Positions 59,835-64,000 of a stretch of DNA of 64,000 bases are shown here, piece by piece. Origin of the DNA: Conoideocrella luteorostrata (taxonomy: Eukaryota; Ascomycota; Sordariomycetes; Hypocreales; Clavicipitaceae); the NCBI GenBank assembly GCA_032433595.1, contig JASWJB010000144.1, forward strand, positions 1-64,000, read 5' to 3'. Every line of letters starts with the position of its first letter. Position 1 is the stretch's first letter. The notes below the pieces were generated by a model. That model searched no databases. It was given only the letters and a program-made list of their open reading frames with translations, and was not told the DNA's origin. The position numbers were made by a program, and so were the translations under genes.

Positions 59835-62563
59835 TGGTTATATTCATAGCTAGGACGGCATTACATAGATGTTAATTTAACATGATACTTTATGAAAGGA
59901 AAAAAACGGTATCTGAAAAGACGCTTCTACTCCGATAGGACTTTTCAAAATTAGCATGAGTATTCCAAAAGAGATATTCCAAGATTCCCTGCTTCTGCTC
60001 CCATATATTCGTTATCGTGTGGTCAACCCACGCTAGCGCCGACTCTCAACTACCATGAGCGTTTAACAGGATATATCTTCTTGCCTACAACACCTTTTCT
60101 TCGCAAGAAATCTTCCTTTGGTGGTATTCGCTAGATAGTATTTGACTCACTTTTCCTTGGCATGTGGCGTGCTTCTCGTTATGCCGTTGGGAGGATTGAA
60201 ATTGTCGTACAGAGCTTTTTCCCATGACATATATATGCATCTTTCCTTTGCTAGCAACCCTGTTCTTGGGCAACGATAAAATGAGTAGGGATTTGATATT
60301 GATGGGTAGTCGTGGGACAGATAGGCATGATAGTCTACATGTATGCTAATACAATGTGAGCCTTGTTTCCAGCCCTGAATGTTCTATTGTAAAGCTTGCA
60401 GAGAGCCAGCCTCGACAAGTACACGCGCTGCGGTCAGTTTGCTAAGCTACTAGGCGACCGCCTCCTCGAGACACGGAAACAAGTTTGAGAATAAGTACCA
60501 AGCCAGGAGAAAGTCCCCGGTCTAAGCCAGCATCCATCGACATCCCAAATTCGTGACATTAGCGCTCGGGGGCATGCTAGAATTGGCTTTCTCGACCCGA
60601 GCCGTTATCATTGTGCCACCCGCCATCTGACGGTCCTGGAACTGTCGGTAGTCGCAATGTGATACATCGATCACGGGCCGCACGTGGAATCGAGACGACT
60701 GTCCAAAGGGCTGGAATCACCCGTCGGTCAAAGGAAAGGGGTCGAGAATGAGAATTTAGCACAACACAACACATAGGAGCGCTTGCCCTTTTATCCGCAT
60801 CAGGGGACCAAACCGCGGCGGACTGCATGAGTCCCTCTGGCGAAATACAATCTGGCGTTGGGGAACGGCAGTGGACAAGGAATGATCTGACTCAGGATGG
60901 CAAAAATGGCGGATGTGGCAGCTTCACTTCGTTTATTTGGGATCTGACCCCTGAGACCCTTAAGACCAGGTTGCTTCTGCAGTAAGCCTGTAAGTTAGTA
61001 GTTGCGTGGCGAAATCTATATGACATCATGGCTTGAATGAGGCTGGTTCAGCAGTTGCAACTGCTATGCAGCTGCGACGGCCGCTGGACCTGACGGCCGC
61101 TAGACCTGTAGATCACGGAGCAATTCAAGGGAGATCTTGCCAATGGATTGTTCCAAAGCTTCTAGCGGATATGACTGTCGACAATCGTCGCACACGCTGT
61201 TGCGGACCACCACACTTGTTTCCACACGAGATAGGTCAATGAGCATATAGTAAGTTACAGTCCTCCGGTACTCCGTACCAAGTAACTACTAACTAGTACG
61301 CTGTCTGGATGGAGCCTTTCTGGAGCATGACGCTTGACACTAAACTTCCCCGCAAAGCTGTCAACACGGCTTTGAGACAAGACATAACTAACCCGTCGGT
61401 TCATGCAGTGGCCGGCATAGACGACGATGACATTGGCTTGAGTACCTCGCATTTCGGGTCATCATTATGTCGAACATGGAAATGCTGTCGACTCCAATCA
61501 GAGCCGTGGACACGCACCCATCTCCCCGCCCAAGTTCGATTCTGGGGAACAGCCCTCCGCGTCGCCTGTCTCCGCAATTTACCCCAATCCAATCCCCAGC
61601 CGTTCTTCGGCCAGGCGAGTGGTTAATTTTTACGGAGAGCAGAGTCAGTGACCTGCCTTGGTGTGGCAACTAGCATTACTACTCGAAATATTGTGCATGA
61701 GATGGTGCCAAGAATGCTGGTCCAGACCAGCAGCAACTTTATGCGTCCAAAGTGGATGGGAGACGGTCTGCGGAGTACTCGCTGCCACATTGCGACGACG
61801 GTCAAGGTTGGGAAGCTGGCATGACGGCCGGTAAGGTTTATTAACCGCGATGTGACCGACCCATTCGATGCGTTGCCCGCAATCGATGAACTCAGCAACA
61901 TGGTAGTTACTGTATGCTCAAAACCGGCCGCCAAACAATCGCATCACCAATGCCGGACGGAGCTATTATCACTTGGCCTATTCCTCTACCGCTGAGGACG
62001 TAACTATTAGCTTTGACCATTGTTTAGGTGGCGGCGGCTGCTGCAATTGCGTTTTTGCCGTCGGGACTTGTTCTTCCACTGCTAACTTGCTGGACTGGAA
62101 GCCACGGGCGTGTGTGGCGTGAAGTGGAGTGGGATCACCACCCCATGTCGACCAGGATCTGGTTCTGCAGGAATCCTAGCAGGCTGCACACGACGCTTCT
62201 CTCGCATACGCGAGCCCTCATCAGCCAATGCTACGACACTAGCAAAGACTCAGCGAGTGCGTCTTTCACGGCATTGTAGCACTCGATCTGCTAGTTCCCG
62301 GCCTTGAGCGACGATGGATATGTGAGGGATCTACAGTTTACAATAAAAGATCGTCAATCCCCAGCTTTCTTTTCTCTTTGTGCTGATTTTCTCTCGCGTC
62401 GAAATCTTCATCATCAACATCATCGAGCTTCTTCCACGCGCCGCGCAGCGTCGCTCTTTTATCACAACGGAGCACTCGCTCACAGTTGCTTGTCCGGCTG
62501 CAACTACCGCGAGAGACCACGATAGCCTCGCAAAGAAGACCCTTGGCACGCAAATACGCCACC
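59835..62563. other. Gene-free stretch and 5' flank of the sugar transporter gene
   Basis: No supported gene. TACTCCGTA is at 61269-61277, with a near copy (CGGAGTACTC) at about 61772. Short frames near 61.3-61.9 kb have no family features. Confidence 0.5.
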
Positions 62564-64000
62564 ATGTCCTTCAAAGAATTCGTTAGGAAACGATCGCTCA
62601 AAGCCGATGACAGTCGTCGTACGAAAGCTGCTGAATTGACCTTGCGTCAGTCTATTTACCCCATCTGCTTGGTGACCATCTTGTTTTTCCTTTGGGGTTT
62701 CAGTTATGGCCTTCTTGACACTCTCAACAAGCATTTCCAGAATGTCCTCCACATTGACCGATCTCGTTCTGCCGGTCTGCAGGCCGCTTATTTTGGGTAT
62801 GTGTTCGACGCTCTACGATGACAAATTATGGGTCTTCCCCTCTGCGCCGTCCGAGTTTGCTAACAGGATTGCCAGAGCGTACCCGATCGCATCCATCGGC
62901 CACGCAGCATGGATCCTCCGACATTTTGGTTACAGGGCCGTCTTCATCTGGGGCCTGTGCCTCTATGCCGTCGGTGGGCTCTTGGCAATTCCTGCGCTCA
63001 AGGCCAAGTCTTTTGGAGGGTTCTGTGCATGCATCTTTATCATCGGTAACGGTCTTGGCTCTCTGGAGACGGCAGCGAATCCATATATCACTGGTACGGA
63101 AACACTCATTGCGGGCTTCGCCTGTCCTCATATATAGCACTATCCTTGTGTTTTCCCACGACTGACGTGCATCTTGCAGTTTGCGGCCCCCCGAGATACT
63201 CCGAAATTCGCATCAACTTCTCCCAAGCCTTCAACGGTATTGGCACCGTAATTGCCCCAGTGCTCGGGTCATACGTGTTCTTTAACTTTAGCGATAACGA
63301 TGCCCTTGCCAATGTTCAATGGGTGTATCTTGCAATTGCCATATTCGTGTTGTTGCTTGCGACCTTATTCTTCTTTTCAGACATCCCAGAAATTACTGAT
63401 GCTGGTACGTTTGACTCTATTGGTGCTTTGTGTCACCACCGGAAAGAGCAGCAGGTCGCTAACTGAAACGATAGATATGGAATTTCAGGCAAAGGAGACA
63501 CACGCAGGTGGCTCTGCAGACAAACCATTCTACAAGCAATGGAAACTATTCCATGCTACTTTCGCTCAGTTCTGCTACACTGGTGCTCAGGTTGCCATTG
63601 CAAGCTTTTTCATCAACTATGTCTCTGCCACCCGCCCTGGCACCCCCGATTCGGACAGCTCCAAGTTCTTTGCTGGTGCGCAGGCGACGTTTGCGGTGGG
63701 AAGATTTGCCGGTGTGGCCATCATGAAATACGTCCGCCCCCGATGGGTGTTCCTTGCCTTTATCTCCTGCTGCGTTATCTTCCTCATCCCACCCATCACC
63801 GAGCGAGGCAACACGGGCATGTCAATCCTCTACCTCGTTTTCTTCTTCGAATCCATCTGTTTCCCCACCATTGTCGCCTTGGGAATGCGCGGTTTGGGCA
63901 GACACACCAAGCGTGGCAGCGGCTACATTGTGGCGGGCGTTGTCGGTGGTGCGTGCGTCCCGCCTGCAACTGGTGCGGCAGCCGACTATTTTCATAAAAA
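62564..64000 (+). CDS. MFS sugar:proton symporter, FucP-type (partial, 3' end outside window)
   Basis: Four exons are visible: 62564-62796, 62876-63093, 63180-63404 and 63475-end, each joint GT-AG and in phase. The N-terminal cytosolic segment (SFKEFVRKRSLKADDSRR) leads into a first membrane helix, ICLVTILFFLWGFSYGLLD, with the FucP-family signature FFLWGF...LLDTLNKHFQ. Further helices include FIWGLCLYAVGGLLAIPAL, the conserved GNGLGSLETAANPYIT, RINFSQAFNGIGTVIAPVLG, and ISCCVIFLIPPI. Members transport fucose, galactose, glucose or related sugars with H+ at the plasma membrane. The last helices and stop codon lie beyond 64000. The substrate is not predictable. Confidence 0.92.

Noticed and set aside
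1..64000. tRNA, rRNA, CRISPR or intact transposon
   Set aside because: No cloverleaf with A and B boxes, no rRNA core, no spaced direct-repeat array and no reverse transcriptase or transposase motif was found by eye. A tRNAscan-SE and repeat-library search would be decisive.

Overview
The window is nuclear DNA from a filamentous ascomycete. The genes have short GT-AG introns (about 48-125 nt), and the families present are typical of Pezizomycotina: a Zn2Cys6 regulator, a 2EXR protein, a GH76 DFG5/DCW1-type mannanase, a mucin-like GPI protein, a PNP-NACHT-ankyrin relic and a FucP-type sugar transporter. Gene content suggests Sordariomycetes, probably Hypocreales. That placement is an inference; nothing in the sequence proves it. 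No rRNA, CRISPR array, intact transposon or convincing tRNA was seen.

Layout. The left 28 kb is gene-poor. It holds an intact EEP-family phosphodiesterase/nuclease (minus, 150-1223), a heavily decayed PNP-NACHT-ankyrin NLR-like gene (minus, 3430-5850), a decayed aminoglycoside-phosphotransferase-like kinase (plus, 6844-7640), an 18-bp minisatellite (8954-9187), one intact protein with a DUF84/YjjX-like C-terminal domain (plus, 12297-13613), a small two-exon gene (minus, 17628-17896) and an unidentified broken gene near 24.7-25.4 kb. From 28 kb the density rises. There is a four-exon GH76 cell-wall mannanase (minus, 28020-29680), a Zn2Cys6 regulator whose reading frame is broken three times (minus, 31167-32982), a two-exon 2EXR protein (minus, 34855-36270), two small spliced gene candidates (39.4-40.4 kb), a four-exon mitochondrial phosphate carrier (minus, 41222-42509), a three-exon NADP-type zinc alcohol dehydrogenase (plus, 45158-46376), a Thr/Pro-rich surface protein (plus, 50407-51711), an ankyrin protein (plus, 54808-57038), SDA1 (plus, 57484-59834) and the 5' part of a FucP-type sugar symporter running off the right edge (plus, from 62564).

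The genes do not form an operon or an evident biosynthetic cluster. They are a mix of housekeeping functions (ribosome assembly, phosphate import), cell-surface functions (GH76, mucin-like protein, sugar uptake) and accessory genes in decay. Two things stand out. First, relics of rapidly evolving families (NLR, APH-like kinase, Zn-cluster regulator) are concentrated in the sparse part. Second, a short semi-palindromic motif, TACTCCGTA, occurs exactly at least 21 times, always outside recognised exons, where about half a copy is expected by chance.

Exon boundaries were derived by hand from reading-frame continuity and GT/AG sites. Several track starts were TTG or GTG and were moved to the first plausible ATG.
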